This document shows, in pieces, positions 1-7,204 of a DNA stretch of 14,499 nt; the first letter of the stretch is position 1; every line of letters begins with the position of its first letter. The stretch is from an uncultured Oscillospiraceae bacterium (lineage in GTDB: Bacteria > Bacillota > Clostridia > Oscillospirales > Acutalibacteraceae): NCBI GenBank assembly GCA_900552925.1, contig USBH01000011.1, forward strand, positions 1 to 14,499, in the 5' to 3' direction. The notes below the pieces were generated by a model. It saw only the letters and a program-made list of their open reading frames with translations. It had not been told where the DNA came from and made no database searches. A program made the translations under genes and the position numbers.

Positions 1-1365
1 AGACAGTTCCTCTACTGGCCGGCATCCGACCTGCTCGCATTCTCCACGGGCCTCTCCTTTGCGTCGACAGACGATTTCGGCATCACCGGCCAGGTGAAGC
101 AGCGGCTGCGCCAGCAGAAGGACGCCCTGTCCACCCAGGTGTGCTGGGAAATACTGACAAGCGGAGAGGAAACCTACATGCTGGGATGGTACAGGCAGAA
201 GGAGATCATGCTCGCCTGCCTGATCGATCTGAATCAGATTTTTGCGGAAATCAACGACATGCCGAAAAGCTACTCGGTCATTTCATTTCTGCGGTGGCAC
301 GACGGCCGCGTGATTGCGCCGCAGGCCTACCGGGAACAGGCCGAGCAGGCCATCGCCGACGGCGCCGAGGTATACACCTGTCCGCTCGGAGACCTCGGCA
401 CCGCGTACATTCAAAAGGTGGAGGACGGAGAGGTTCTTCGGAACATCCACTTTCAGCTCGGCCTGTTCAACCTAGAAATGGTCCTGCTTTGGCTGGAAGT
501 CATTCTGGTCGTGCGGCTCTGCTACCGGCGGTTGTTCCACCCCTTCACGAAATTCGTGACCGGTCTGGAGAACGCCGAAAAAGAGGAAAGCTTCGACCGG
601 CTGGACGAAAACGACATTGTGGAGCTGGAAATCATCAACCGGCAGTTCAAAACGCTCTCACACCGCCTGAAGGACATGCGCATCGCCCTGTACGAGCAGG
701 AGATCACCAAGAAGCAGACCGAGCTGGAGCTGCTGCAGGAACAGGTCCGCCCCCACTTCTTCCTCAACTGCCTGAGCCTGGTGCACAGCCTGGCCGACCG
801 GGACGGCAACCTAGAAATCACGGAGCTGCTCGAAGATCTTTCCGGCTATATCCGGTACCTGTTCGGTCCGACGGTCAACCTGCGGAAAATTTCCGAGGAG
901 GTCAACCACGTAAAGCTGTACATACAGCTGCAGCACAAGCGGTACGGAGACGCCTTTTCCTGCACCATAGACGTCGACGAGGACCTTCTGGATTACTTCA
1001 TCCCCAAGCTGATGCTGCAGACGCTGGTCGAAAACTCCATACAGCACAACGCCATCTACGAGCAGCCTGTGGAGGTTTCCCTGTTCCTGACAAAGGAGGT
1101 CATGGACAACGAGATCTGGCTTTACTGCTGCGTCTCCGACACGGGAAAAGGGTTCAGCGACGCGGTCATGGACGCCATCCTGCACGACCGGGAAATCTAC
1201 CGGGACGGCCGGCGCCATATCGGGCTGTCCAACCTGAAAGAGCGCCTGAAGCTGATCTACGGCAGCGACGCGACCTTCCACCTTTCCAACATGGCCGACA
1301 ACTACGGCGCCATCGTGGAGGTGCGCATCAAGCTGTCCCGCATAAAATCGCCGGGCGAACCGTAA
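1..1365 (+). CDS. Sensor histidine kinase, YesM/LytS type (5' truncated)
   Basis: The frame is open from base 1, so the gene starts before the window; GTG at 94 is only an internal codon. Counting codons from base 1, residues 1-150 look like part of an extracytoplasmic sensing domain. A hydrophobic stretch at about 160-176 is a likely membrane helix, although it contains one Glu. A HAMP-like charged linker follows (about 180-240). The His_kinase (PF06580) phosphoacceptor motif RPHFFLN has His252, where most relatives have NPHFLYN. The ATPase domain shows the N box (Asn345 in ENSIQHN), the G1 box DTGKGF (380-385) and a G2-like HIGLSNLKERL (406-416). The family autophosphorylates and passes phosphate to an AraC- or LytTR-type response regulator, often controlling sugar uptake. 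No regulator is visible here, so its partner probably lies left of the window. The family call is firm; the signal is unknown. Confidence 0.9.
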   Translation, partial: RQFLYWPASDLLAFSTGLSFASTDDFGITGQVKQRLRQQKDALSTQVCWEILTSGEETYMLGWYRQKEIMLACLIDLNQIFAEINDMPKSYSVISFLRWHDGRVIAPQAYREQAEQAIADGAEVYTCPLGDLGTAYIQKVEDGEVLRNIHFQLGLFNLEMVLLWLEVILVVRLCYRRLFHPFTKFVTGLENAEKEESFDRLDENDIVELEIINRQFKTLSHRLKDMRIALYEQEITKKQTELELLQEQVRPHFFLNCLSLVHSLADRDGNLEITELLEDLSGYIRYLFGPTVNLRKISEEVNHVKLYIQLQHKRYGDAFSCTIDVDEDLLDYFIPKLMLQTLVENSIQHNAIYEQPVEVSLFLTKEVMDNEIWLYCCVSDTGKGFSDAVMDAILHDREIYRDGRRHIGLSNLKERLKLIYGSDATFHLSNMADNYGAIVEVRIKLSRIKSPGEP

Positions 1366-1465
1366 ACCGACATAAAAATCACAATTTTCTGACCGGAAAA
1401 TTATAGATCGGCTGTTGTGAATTCAGTATTCTAGATAGGAAAGAAAAGCCGCACCACGCACGGCA

Positions 1466-1490
1466 GCGGGCCAAAAGCCCGCTTTCCTTT
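1466..1490 (+). terminator. Possible weak terminator after the histidine kinase
   Basis: A 6-bp GC stem, GCGGGC (1466-1471) and GCCCGC (1477-1482), encloses the loop CAAAA and is followed by TTTCCTTT. An A-T pair (1465/1483) can extend it. The U-tract is interrupted and the hairpin lies 100 bases after the kinase stop, so this is tentative. In the same 1366-1601 gap there is a 7-bp inverted repeat AATTTTC/GAAAATT (1383-1389 and 1396-1402) that may be a regulatory site or a second weak hairpin. I could not identify a convincing promoter for the next gene. Confidence 0.35.
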
Positions 1491-1601
1491 GGAAGGGAGG
1501 CAGACAGACCGTTTTTTGAAAAGCAGGCGGCGGACACCATTTCTGAGCGGCCGCTGCGCACAAGATCAACTGGCATCGACATTGGAGAGGAGTAAAACAA
1601 A

Positions 1602-2336
1602 ATGGCAATTCACGTAACCGTATGGAACGAATACCTGCATGAAAAGCAGTTTCCGGAAATTGCGTCCATCTACCCGAAGGGCATCCACGGGTGCATCGCC
1701 GAGTTTTTGCAGAAGGCGGGCATGGAAGTGCAGACGGCGACGCTGGAGGAGCCGGAGCACGGCCTGACGCAGGACGTGCTGGACAACACCGACGTGCTGA
1801 TCTGGTGGGGCCACATGGCGCACCACAAGGTAGCGGATGAGATCGTCGAGCGCGTGCACCGCCGCGTGCTGGACGGCATGGGCCTGATCGTGCTGCACTC
1901 GGGCCACGCGTCGAAAATCTTCCAGAAGCTCTGCGGCACGAACTCGGGCATGCTGAAGTGGCGCGAGGACGGCGAGCAGGAGATCCTCTGGGTCATCGAC
2001 CCGAGCCACCCGATCGTCGCGGGGCTGGATGAGAAGATCATGATCCCGCACGAGGAGATGTACGGCGAGCATTTCAACATCCCGCAGCCGGACGAGCAGG
2101 TGTTCATCAGCTGGTTCGAGGGCGGCGAGGTGTTCCGCAGCGGCTGCTGCTGGCACCGCGGCAAGGGCAAGGTCTTCTATTTCCGCCCGGGCCACGAGGC
2201 GTTCCCGGTCTACCACCAGGCGGAGATCCAGCAGGTCATCACGAATGCGGTGCGCTGGGCCGCGCCGATCGATTTCCCGAAGGTCACCTACGGCAATCCC
2301 CCGCCGGTCGTCGAAATCCCCGCAAGGGCGGAATAA
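1602..2336 (+). CDS. thuA: ThuA-family protein (trehalose utilisation-like)
   Basis: This 244-residue protein matches the ThuA family (PF06283), which has a class I glutamine amidotransferase-like fold. Family hallmarks visible are the start VTVWNE (residues 5-10) with HE at 13-14, YPKGIHG (24-30), the His-rich IWWGHMAHH (67-75), LHSGH (98-102) and HEEMYGEHF (150-158). The length is normal for the family. ThuA proteins are cytoplasmic and are linked genetically to trehalose and other disaccharide catabolism, often beside a ThuB-type oxidoreductase; none is adjacent here. Their exact reaction is not something the sequence settles. The start is fixed by a strong site GGAGAGGAG (1584-1592) nine bases upstream of ATG. 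It lies 236 bases after the histidine kinase, so co-transcription is possible but not shown. Confidence 0.88.
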   Translation: MAIHVTVWNEYLHEKQFPEIASIYPKGIHGCIAEFLQKAGMEVQTATLEEPEHGLTQDVLDNTDVLIWWGHMAHHKVADEIVERVHRRVLDGMGLIVLHSGHASKIFQKLCGTNSGMLKWREDGEQEILWVIDPSHPIVAGLDEKIMIPHEEMYGEHFNIPQPDEQVFISWFEGGEVFRSGCCWHRGKGKVFYFRPGHEAFPVYHQAEIQQVITNAVRWAAPIDFPKVTYGNPPPVVEIPARAE

Positions 2337-2416
2337 ACCGCGCTTTGCGGCACAGCGGAAGCGGCGGCCCCGGCCATTCGGGGGATAAAAAGCCATAAAA
2401 ATCATCATCCTCATTT

Positions 2417-2472
2417 TTTGTGCCGGTCGGCGAAGCCGATTGCCGCTTTGCTCGACGCGGCAAAGGCACAAA
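2417..2472. other. Three-way-junction inverted-repeat structure (RNA element or palindromic repeat)
   Basis: Three nested stems fold this non-coding stretch almost without unpaired bases. The outer stem is TTTGTGCC (2417-2424) with GGCACAAA (2465-2472). Inside it, hairpin two is TCGGC-gaa-GCCGA (2427-2439), extendable by two G-T pairs. Hairpin three is TTGCCGC (2440-2446) with GCGGCAA (2457-2463) around a 10-base loop. Perfect outer pairing suggests selection on structure. It could be a structured RNA, the 3' end of the thuA transcript, or a dispersed palindromic repeat. It is not a tRNA: there is no anticodon arm, T-loop or CCA end. Confidence 0.5.
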
Positions 2473-2476
2473 TCGT

Positions 2477-2499
2477 GTGTGAAAAAGTATTTTTCACAC
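2477..2499. repeat. Perfect 10-bp inverted repeat with AT-rich arms
   Basis: GTGTGAAAAA (2477-2486) and TTTTTCACAC (2490-2499) form a perfect palindrome around GTA. It sits four bases after the three-way-junction element and two bases before the terminator stem. As RNA it would be a hairpin with A/U at the loop end, unlike a standard terminator; as DNA it could be a protein-binding site or the tip of a small repeat element. Confidence 0.5.
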
Positions 2500-2501
2500 T
2501 A

Positions 2502-2536
2502 AACAGCCCCGCGCACGGTGAAAGCGCGGGGCTGTT
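2502..2536. terminator. Strong bidirectional terminator between convergent genes
   Basis: A perfect 13-bp stem, AACAGCCCCGCGC (2502-2514) with GCGCGGGGCTGTT (2524-2536), encloses a 9-base loop. On the plus strand it is followed by CCGTTTT; on the minus strand by TAGTG. It lies just after the stop of the minus-strand membrane gene at 2543 and also ends transcription from thuA. Confidence 0.75.
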
Positions 2537-2542
2537 CCGTTT

Positions 2543-2995
2543 TCAGAGCCTGCGGTCCCAGTAGAGCTTGAGCACGCCGCCGATGACGGACTGCACAAAT
2601 ACGATGACGAGGCAGGTCAGGGAGACCGGGATGCTGAAATAGCCGGTCACGATGACGGCGAGCAGCAGCACGAGGAGCGAGACACGGTAGGCGCCGCCCT
2701 GCGCCTTGGCGCAGATCTGGATCCAGCGCTCGTCGTTGTTCTTCGCGTAGAGGCGGCGCAGGCGGGCTTCGCTGCGCAGCGCGCGCAGGTTTTTGACAAG
2801 CCCGACGATGAACAGAACCGTGACGCCGAAGGCCGCGCCGGCGATGAATCCGGCGTACATGCTGCTCCAGTGCGCGTCGGAGACGGCGGGGGTGAAGACG
2901 CCGCAGAAGGCGAGCACCTGCACGAGGATCAGGCACAGGATGCCGGCGGCGATCAGGACGCTCTGCAGCCGAAGGCTTTTTCTGTATTTTTCCAT
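2543..2995 (-). CDS. Four-helix membrane protein (DUF2178-like), partner of an HTH regulator
   Basis: This 150-residue protein has four predicted membrane helices at about 11-31, 46-67, 104-119 and 121-141. Between helices two and three is a positively charged cytoplasmic loop with the motif NDER (87-90), typical of small DUF2178-type proteins in Firmicutes. The start ATG has an AAAGGA site (3005-3010 on the minus strand) nine bases upstream. It follows the HTH gene by 31 bases on the same strand, so the two form an operon. HTH-plus-membrane-protein pairs of this kind are common, and the membrane protein is generally thought to affect the regulator, but its function is unknown. The family assignment rests on topology and the NDER loop, so it is only moderately sure. 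Confidence 0.8.
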   Translation of the reverse strand: MEKYRKSLRLQSVLIAAGILCLILVQVLAFCGVFTPAVSDAHWSSMYAGFIAGAAFGVTVLFIVGLVKNLRALRSEARLRRLYAKNNDERWIQICAKAQGGAYRVSLLVLLLAVIVTGYFSIPVSLTCLVIVFVQSVIGGVLKLYWDRRL

Positions 2996-3026
2996 AGGAC
3001 ACGTTCCTTTCCGGGTGGTTTTGTCT

Positions 3027-3230
3027 TTACAGGTCCAGGTCGGAGAAGTCGAAGACTTCCTCGATGGTCAGGCCGAAAAAATGGGCGATTTTGTAGGCGA
3101 GCGGCAGGGACGCCGTGTACTTGCCGACCTCGATGGAGGTGATCGTCTGCCGTGTGGTGCCTACGGCGTCGGCCAGCTCCTCCTGGGACAGCTTGTGCGC
3201 CTTGCGCAGCTCGCGGATCCGTGTTTTCAT
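3027..3230 (-). CDS. Cro/C1-type HTH transcriptional regulator
   Basis: The 67-residue protein is a stand-alone XRE-family DNA-binding domain, like YozG of Bacillus. Residues 4-58 cover the five-helix fold: [16 protein letters not shown], then the recognition helix [14 protein letters not shown] (25-38), then [17 protein letters not shown]. An in-frame upstream start at 3305 would add 25 residues, but that region is the promoter and operator; the ATG at 3230 has AAAGGA (3239-3244) eight bases upstream and begins the family fold. It is the first gene of an operon with the membrane protein. Three repeats in its promoter suggest it represses its own transcription. The call is secure; the target and signal are not known. 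Confidence 0.9.
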   Translation of the reverse strand: MKTRIRELRKAHKLSQEELADAVGTTRQTITSIEVGKYTASLPLAYKIAHFFGLTIEEVFDFSDLDL

Positions 3231-3272
3231 ATGCACCGTCCTTTGCTCCTGCAGGGAATGAAATGCTAAGTT

Positions 3273-3341
3273 AACTTTGCAAATTAAGCATAGCACGCTT
3301 TGCATAATTTGTCAAGCACACTTTGCAAAAAATCCGAAAGA
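3273..3341 (-). repeat. Three TGCAAAG direct repeats at 23-bp spacing (probable operators)
   Basis: CTTTGCA on the plus strand (TGCAAAG on the minus) occurs at 3275-3281, 3298-3304 and 3321-3327, each 23 bases from the next. The first two 23-bp units also share AGCA at their ends (3292-3295 and 3315-3318). The copies fall near the transcription start, inside the -35/-10 spacer, and just upstream of -35 of the HTH-operon promoter. Two helical turns of spacing puts the sites on one DNA face. Autorepression by the HTH protein is the natural reading; this is inference. Confidence 0.6.
3287..3315 (-). promoter_or_regulatory. Sigma-A-type promoter of the HTH-membrane operon
   Basis: On the minus strand there is a perfect -35 TTGACA (3315-3310) and a -10 TATGCT (3292-3287) separated by 17 bases. 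Transcription would start near 3280, about 50 bases before the HTH start codon. The TGCAAAG repeats overlap and flank both boxes. Confidence 0.75.
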
Positions 3342-3374
3342 AAAAAGGAGGGCCTGCGCGGCTCTCCTTTTTTC
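3340..3374 (-). terminator. Terminator of the MBL-fold hydrolase gene
   Basis: An 11-bp stem, GAAAAAAGGAG (3340-3350) with CTCCTTTTTTC (3364-3374), is extended inward by GCC/GGC pairs. On the minus strand the run of T in the descending arm continues into a T-containing tract. It lies 32 bases after the stop of the minus-strand gene ending at 3406 and insulates the HTH promoter that begins immediately beyond. Confidence 0.7.
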
Positions 3375-3405
3375 GGGCGTCTCCTGCGTTTCTGCGCGCG
3401 GCGCT

Positions 3406-4029
3406 TTACACAGGACCGGCCGGCACAACGACGCCGCGGCGGACCTCGCCGACGGTGAACGTGTCCCGGTCGAGCAGGACCGGGTCGGCGCACAGCCGGA
3501 GAAATTCGTCCAGCGTGGCGATCGGCTCCAGGCCGAACCGCGCCGTGCGGTAGTGCATGGGGACGACGACCTTCGCGCCGATGCGGTCGGCCGCGGCCTT
3601 GGCCTGCGCCGCGTCGATCGTGTAAAATCCGCCGACCGGGATCAGCGCGACGTCGACGCCCTGCAGCGCGTTCGCCTGCGCGTCGGTTAAAGCGCAGCCG
3701 AGGTCGCCGAAGTGGGCGATGCGCACGCCGTCGGCCTCCAGCACGTGGATCGTGTTCGGGCCGCGCTGTGCGCCGCCGCAGGCGTCGTGGAAGGTCTCGA
3801 TTTTCGTGACGGAGAACGGGCAGTCCTGCGCGGGTCGCAGCGCGACGGCCTCCGCGCAGCCGTGGTCGCTGTGGCCGTGGCTGCACAGCACGAGGTTCGC
3901 GTCCGTGCGGATGTCCGGCAGGCCCGGCACGCTGCCCGGCGCGTAGGGGTCGAGCACGACGCTGTACGCGCCTTTTTCCACCTTGAAGCAGGCGTGGCCG
4001 AGCCAGCGGACGGTAATCGGTTCATGCAT
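3406..4029 (-). CDS. Metallo-beta-lactamase-fold hydrolase, UlaG-like
   Basis: The 207-residue protein begins ITVRWLGHACFKVE, the opening strand of UlaG/YtkL-type metal-dependent hydrolases. Metal ligands visible are HGHSDH (His51, His53, Asp55, His56), Asp109 in HFGDLG and His159 in VPMHYRT; His81 may also contribute. The length is normal for this compact family, which cleaves lactone or phosphodiester-like bonds; the substrate here cannot be read from sequence. Two start codons are possible. The one at 4029 has AGGA eight bases upstream; the ATG at 4038 would leave only four bases after AGGA, so 4029 is preferred. A minus-strand TATAAT at 4082-4077 is a likely -10 box, but no good -35 is visible. 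It is transcribed alone, divergently from the next gene. Confidence 0.87.
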   Translation of the reverse strand: MHEPITVRWLGHACFKVEKGAYSVVLDPYAPGSVPGLPDIRTDANLVLCSHGHSDHGCAEAVALRPAQDCPFSVTKIETFHDACGGAQRGPNTIHVLEADGVRIAHFGDLGCALTDAQANALQGVDVALIPVGGFYTIDAAQAKAAADRIGAKVVVPMHYRTARFGLEPIATLDEFLRLCADPVLLDRDTFTVGEVRRGVVVPAGPV

Positions 4030-4157
4030 GGAGATCATCCTTTCCTTTTGATAAAACGGGCAGATGCTTTTTCTCCATTATACGCCGGAAACCGGCAAAA
4101 TGCACGCTTTTCTGCAGAAAGCGCCGAGAAAAACTGCGGAAAATTCGCCTGATTTTC

Positions 4158-4185
4158 TTGCAATTTCCTGCGTATCAGGTATAAT
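4158..4185 (+). promoter_or_regulatory. Promoter of the zinc-ribbon/repeat membrane protein gene
   Basis: TTGCAA (4158-4163) and a perfect TATAAT (4180-4185) are separated by 16 bases. The predicted start near 4192 gives a leader of about 115 bases before the ATG at 4307. The leader is GC-rich and shows no riboswitch I recognise. Confidence 0.6.
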
Positions 4186-4306
4186 AAAACCATATGCTGC
4201 AGGAAAGCGATGGCCGCCCGGCCGTGCGGCACGGCGGGGGCGCGGCGCATCGCGCAGGAGTGAAGAGAATTCTGTGCCGCTTGGAAGATAAAAGGTGGAT
4301 TGACGC

Positions 4307-6187
4307 ATGCCCGATTTGGAGCCGCTGTTTGAATTGAAAGAAAATCTGTATAAGGAGACGTGTCCGGCCGTGCTGCAGAGCGGCGTGCTGGTGCAGATCC
4401 CGGCCGCTGCGCCGGAGACGCAGGCGGAAGCGCCGCAGCCGGCGCCGCAGCAGGAGCCCCGCAGCGCGGTGCGCCTGACCTTCCGCAACATCGACAGCCG
4501 CGCGATCACCGCGCTGTTCATCGACCTGCACGTGTTCGACAAGGTCAACACGGAGATCGAGGTCATCCGCGACCGCCGGTACCTCGTGCCGGTCGCGGGC
4601 CGCGACGAGACCTTCGGCGGCGAGGAGGAGATCCCGGTCGACGCGGCGGCGAACAGCTTTTCCGTCGCGATCAAGCGCATCGAGTTCGAGGGCGAGGACG
4701 TCTGGAACGGCAGCGCCTCGCTGCTTTTTGACGCGCTGCCGGCCCGCCGGCCGCTGGAAAGTGCGTTTGCGGAGGAGGAGAAGCTGCTCGCGCAGTACCG
4801 CAGGGATTTCCGGGACACGCTCGCCGAGAACGCCGAAAAGGCGGAGGCCGTCTTTGAGCCGGAGACGTATAAGGATCTCTGGCTCTGCGCCTGCGGGGAG
4901 ATCAACCGCGCGTCGGAGGAAAAATGCTTCGCCTGCGGCGCGGCCTACGAGCCGCAGCGCGCGCTGTTTGAAGACCGCGAGAAGCTGCAGGAGAATCTGG
5001 AAGCCTTTGAGAAGGCGGAGGCCGAGCGCGCGGAGCAGGAGCGCATCGAGGCGGAGCGCCGCGCCGCGGGGGAGCGGGCCGCCGCCGAGGAGGCCGCACG
5101 CAAGGCGGCGGAGGAACGCGCGGCCGCCGAAGAGCGTGCGCGGAAAAAGCGGCTGCACCGCAAGATCTTCTTGTCCATATCGATCCCGCTGTTTGCGCTG
5201 GCCGCGGTGTTCGCCGTCGTGCTGATTACATACCTCATACCGCAGCACAATTACGATGCGGCCGCCGCGCTGCTCGAGAGCGGGAAGTACGACGCGGCGA
5301 TCGAGGCGTTTTCCGAGCTCGGCCGCTACAGCGACAGCACGGAGCGCATCACGGAGGCCGAGTACGGCAAGGCGCTGCAGCTTCTGGAGGACGGCAAATA
5401 CGACGAAGCGGTCGCGGCGTTCGAGGCGCTCGGCGACTATGCGGATTCGGCCGAGCAGATTACCGAGGCCAGGTACCGCAAGGCGCTGAAAACGCTGGAT
5501 TCCGGCGCGTACAACGAGGCGCTCAGCCAGCTTGAGCCGCTCGGCGACTACAAGGAAACGCAGGAAAATATCGAGCTGTGCTACTTCAATCTCGGCATGA
5601 AGGCCGTCGAAGAGGACGACGTGACGGCGGCGGCCGAGCACTACGCGCATGTGAATGCGGCGCATGCCGAGGAGATGCAGCAGGCGTTCTGCGACAAGGG
5701 TATCGAGATCTACAACGCGGGCGACGAGGCGCACGCGCAGGAGTACTTCGACCTTGTGACGGAGGAATCGCTGCTGCCGCAGATCAACGCGGCCTACTAT
5801 GCGCGCGGGCTCGCGCTCGTGGAGGACGCGGACTACGACGCGGCGCTCGCGATCTTCGAGAAGCTCGGCGACTATGAGGACTGCGCGGAGCAGATCCAGC
5901 GCGTGCACTACCTGAAGGCCGAGGCGCTGTACGACGAAGCGGACTATGCCGGCGCGCTCGATGAATTCGAGGCGGCGGGCGATTATGAGGACGCCGCGTC
6001 GCGCATCACCGAGACGACGTATCAGCTCGGCGTGCAGCAGCTCGAGAACGGCGAAGTGCTCGATTCCTACTACACGCTGTACGCGATCCGCGACGATGCG
6101 GACGCCTACGCGCTGCTTGTCTCCGACTCGAGATATTACATTTACGTCTACGACGTCGGCGTGGGGCCGAACCCGCTCGACGAATAA
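4307..6187 (+). CDS. Membrane-anchored TPR-like repeat protein with N-terminal zinc ribbon
   Basis: This 626-residue protein has five parts. Residues 50-150 form a probable beta-rich domain. Residues 194-210 are a zinc ribbon, CxCG-x9-CxxCG (Cys194, 196, 207, 210). Residues 222-285 are a highly charged Glu/Ala/Arg coiled coil. Residues 287-311 form one membrane helix, preceded by KKRLHRK, so the N-terminus should be cytoplasmic and the C-terminus outside. From about 315 to 590 there are repeats of roughly 36 residues of the form YxxAxxLLExGxYdeAixaFexLGdYxDS. Such repeats are common in gut Firmicutes and probably act in binding; no enzyme motif is seen. The ATG at 4307 has AAAGGTGG (4291-4298) upstream. 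It has its own promoter and terminator. Role unknown; a scaffold or envelope-sensing job is a guess. Confidence 0.88.
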   Translation: MPDLEPLFELKENLYKETCPAVLQSGVLVQIPAAAPETQAEAPQPAPQQEPRSAVRLTFRNIDSRAITALFIDLHVFDKVNTEIEVIRDRRYLVPVAGRDETFGGEEEIPVDAAANSFSVAIKRIEFEGEDVWNGSASLLFDALPARRPLESAFAEEEKLLAQYRRDFRDTLAENAEKAEAVFEPETYKDLWLCACGEINRASEEKCFACGAAYEPQRALFEDREKLQENLEAFEKAEAERAEQERIEAERRAAGERAAAEEAARKAAEERAAAEERARKKRLHRKIFLSISIPLFALAAVFAVVLITYLIPQHNYDAAAALLESGKYDAAIEAFSELGRYSDSTERITEAEYGKALQLLEDGKYDEAVAAFEALGDYADSAEQITEARYRKALKTLDSGAYNEALSQLEPLGDYKETQENIELCYFNLGMKAVEEDDVTAAAEHYAHVNAAHAEEMQQAFCDKGIEIYNAGDEAHAQEYFDLVTEESLLPQINAAYYARGLALVEDADYDAALAIFEKLGDYEDCAEQIQRVHYLKAEALYDEADYAGALDEFEAAGDYEDAASRITETTYQLGVQQLENGEVLDSYYTLYAIRDDADAYALLVSDSRYYIYVYDVGVGPNPLDE

Positions 6188-6203
6188 ATAATAGAACTGC
6201 GAA

Positions 6204-6242
6204 AAAAGGACGGATGCGCCCCGGCGGGCCATCCGTCCTTTT
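6204..6242. terminator. Bidirectional terminator between convergent genes
   Basis: A 13-bp stem runs from AAAAGGACGGATG (6204-6216) to CATCCGTCCTTTT (6230-6242) around a GC-rich loop. Each strand ends in a T run, longest on the minus strand (six T). It ends both the repeat-protein gene (stop 6187, plus) and the DUF3783 gene (stop 6266, minus). Confidence 0.85.
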
Positions 6243-6265
6243 GCTGTTGTTTGTGCGGCGTGCCG

Positions 6266-6649
6266 TCACGGCTTTTGCTGGCGGTACAGGCGCATCGCGG
6301 CGTGTTCCTTCTGCAGCTCCTCGACGAGCGCGCGCACGCTCCAGGCGGTGTTGTGCGGCGTGACGACGGCCTTGAGCGCGATCGGCTCGATCCCGGCCTC
6401 CCGGTAGGCTGCGAGGAACACGTCGAGCGCTTCGCCCGCGTCGCCGGAAAAGATCAGCACCTCGGGCAGCGCGTATCCGGCGGGCAGCTTCTCGACGGGC
6501 GCGCCGGCGGAAAGCCCGGCCAGCGTACCGACGGCCTGTCCGGCGTCGCCGGGCGCGATCGCCCGGGCGGCAAAGTGCAGCGTGCGGCACAGCGCGAAGA
6601 TCTGCGTCTTTTTGGCTTCGTTGTTCGTGTGAAAGAGTACGGTTGGCAT
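6266..6649 (-). CDS. DUF3783 domain protein
   Basis: The 127-residue protein matches DUF3783 (PF12646) in its second half: the strand PEVLIFSGDAGEALDVFLAAYREAGI (62-87), then IALKAVVTPHNTAWSVRALVEELQKEH (90-116). This family is small, cytoplasmic and of unknown function, widespread in Clostridia. The N-terminal 60 residues are less conserved and include a Gly/Ala-rich linker. Its Shine-Dalgarno GAGGTG (6662-6657, minus) overlaps the TGA stop of the upstream P-loop gene, with only 11 bases between the genes, so translation of the two is probably coupled. No catalytic motif is apparent. Confidence 0.85.
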   Translation of the reverse strand: MPTVLFHTNNEAKKTQIFALCRTLHFAARAIAPGDAGQAVGTLAGLSAGAPVEKLPAGYALPEVLIFSGDAGEALDVFLAAYREAGIEPIALKAVVTPHNTAWSVRALVEELQKEHAAMRLYRQQKP

Positions 6650-6660
6650 TGCGGTTCACC

Positions 6661-7173
6661 TCAGAGATCGATGTCGACGGCATAGTCGCCGTCAATCAGA
6701 AGCGTGGGCAGCCCGTGTGCGCGGCAGCCCGCAAGATAGGCGTTGTTGTCGGCGATCACGCTTTCCGGCGTCATTTCCGCGTCGAACATGCGGTCCTCGA
6801 TGACGCTTTCATAGCGCAGGATGTCGTCAAAATGGTCGCGGATGTAGCGTTCGGTCATGACCAGGCAGACGTACCGGATGTGCTCGAGGTATTCGGGCGA
6901 AAAGCTCTCGGCCCAGTCGAACGGGATGTAGCAGCCCTCGATCACCATGTTCTGCCGGTTCTCGATGGCGGTCTTGATCATCTCGCGCAGGATGGGCCAC
7001 AGGTAGGGCGTGAGCAGGTCGTCGTCCTCGGGCGTCAGGTCGGTGCAGCCGCTGCGGATCAGCCCCATTTTCAGGTGGTCGATCGAAAGATACGGGTATT
7101 TGTATTTTTCGAGCAGGCGCTGCGCAAGCGCGGTTTTGCCGGTGTGCGAAGCGCCGCAGAGCAGCAGGATCAC
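6661..7173 (-). CDS. P-loop kinase-like ATP-binding protein (GTG start)
   Basis: The 170-residue protein opens directly with strand 1 and the Walker A motif: MILLLCGASHTGKT, with GxxxxGKT at 7-14. YLSIDHLKMGLIRSG (27-41) and NMVIEGCYIPFDW resemble the substrate-binding and Walker B strands of adenylate-kinase-like or 2-phosphoglycerate-kinase-like small-molecule kinases. The frame is open far upstream, but the GTG at 7173 is chosen because AAAGGAGG lies seven bases before it (7188-7181) and it begins exactly at the fold. The substrate is unknown. It is the first gene of an operon with the DUF3783 gene, whose ribosome site overlaps its stop codon. The fold is firm and the kinase activity inferred. 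Confidence 0.83.
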   Translation of the reverse strand: MILLLCGASHTGKTALAQRLLEKYKYPYLSIDHLKMGLIRSGCTDLTPEDDDLLTPYLWPILREMIKTAIENRQNMVIEGCYIPFDWAESFSPEYLEHIRYVCLVMTERYIRDHFDDILRYESVIEDRMFDAEMTPESVIADNNAYLAGCRAHGLPTLLIDGDYAVDIDL

Positions 7174-7204
7174 GGCGGACCCTCCTTTTCCGTGGGTTTC
7201 CTCC

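Noticed and set aside
2417..2472. A tRNA gene
   Set aside because: The cloverleaf look comes from two inner hairpins in one outer stem; there is no anticodon stem-loop, T-loop consensus or correct arm length.
3231..3305. Upstream extension of the HTH protein by 25 residues
   Set aside because: The extension lies over the -10 box and transcription start and has no ribosome site; the start at 3230 has AAAGGA and matches the family start.
3273..3341. A CRISPR array
   Set aside because: Only about three degenerate 23-bp units without true spacers, positioned on a promoter.
4175..6232. A 685-codon open frame on the minus strand
   Set aside because: It is opposite the repeat protein gene, has an Arg/Leu/Val-rich composition without domain motifs, and arises from the GC-rich codon pattern of the real gene. 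It has no ribosome-binding site that would favour it.
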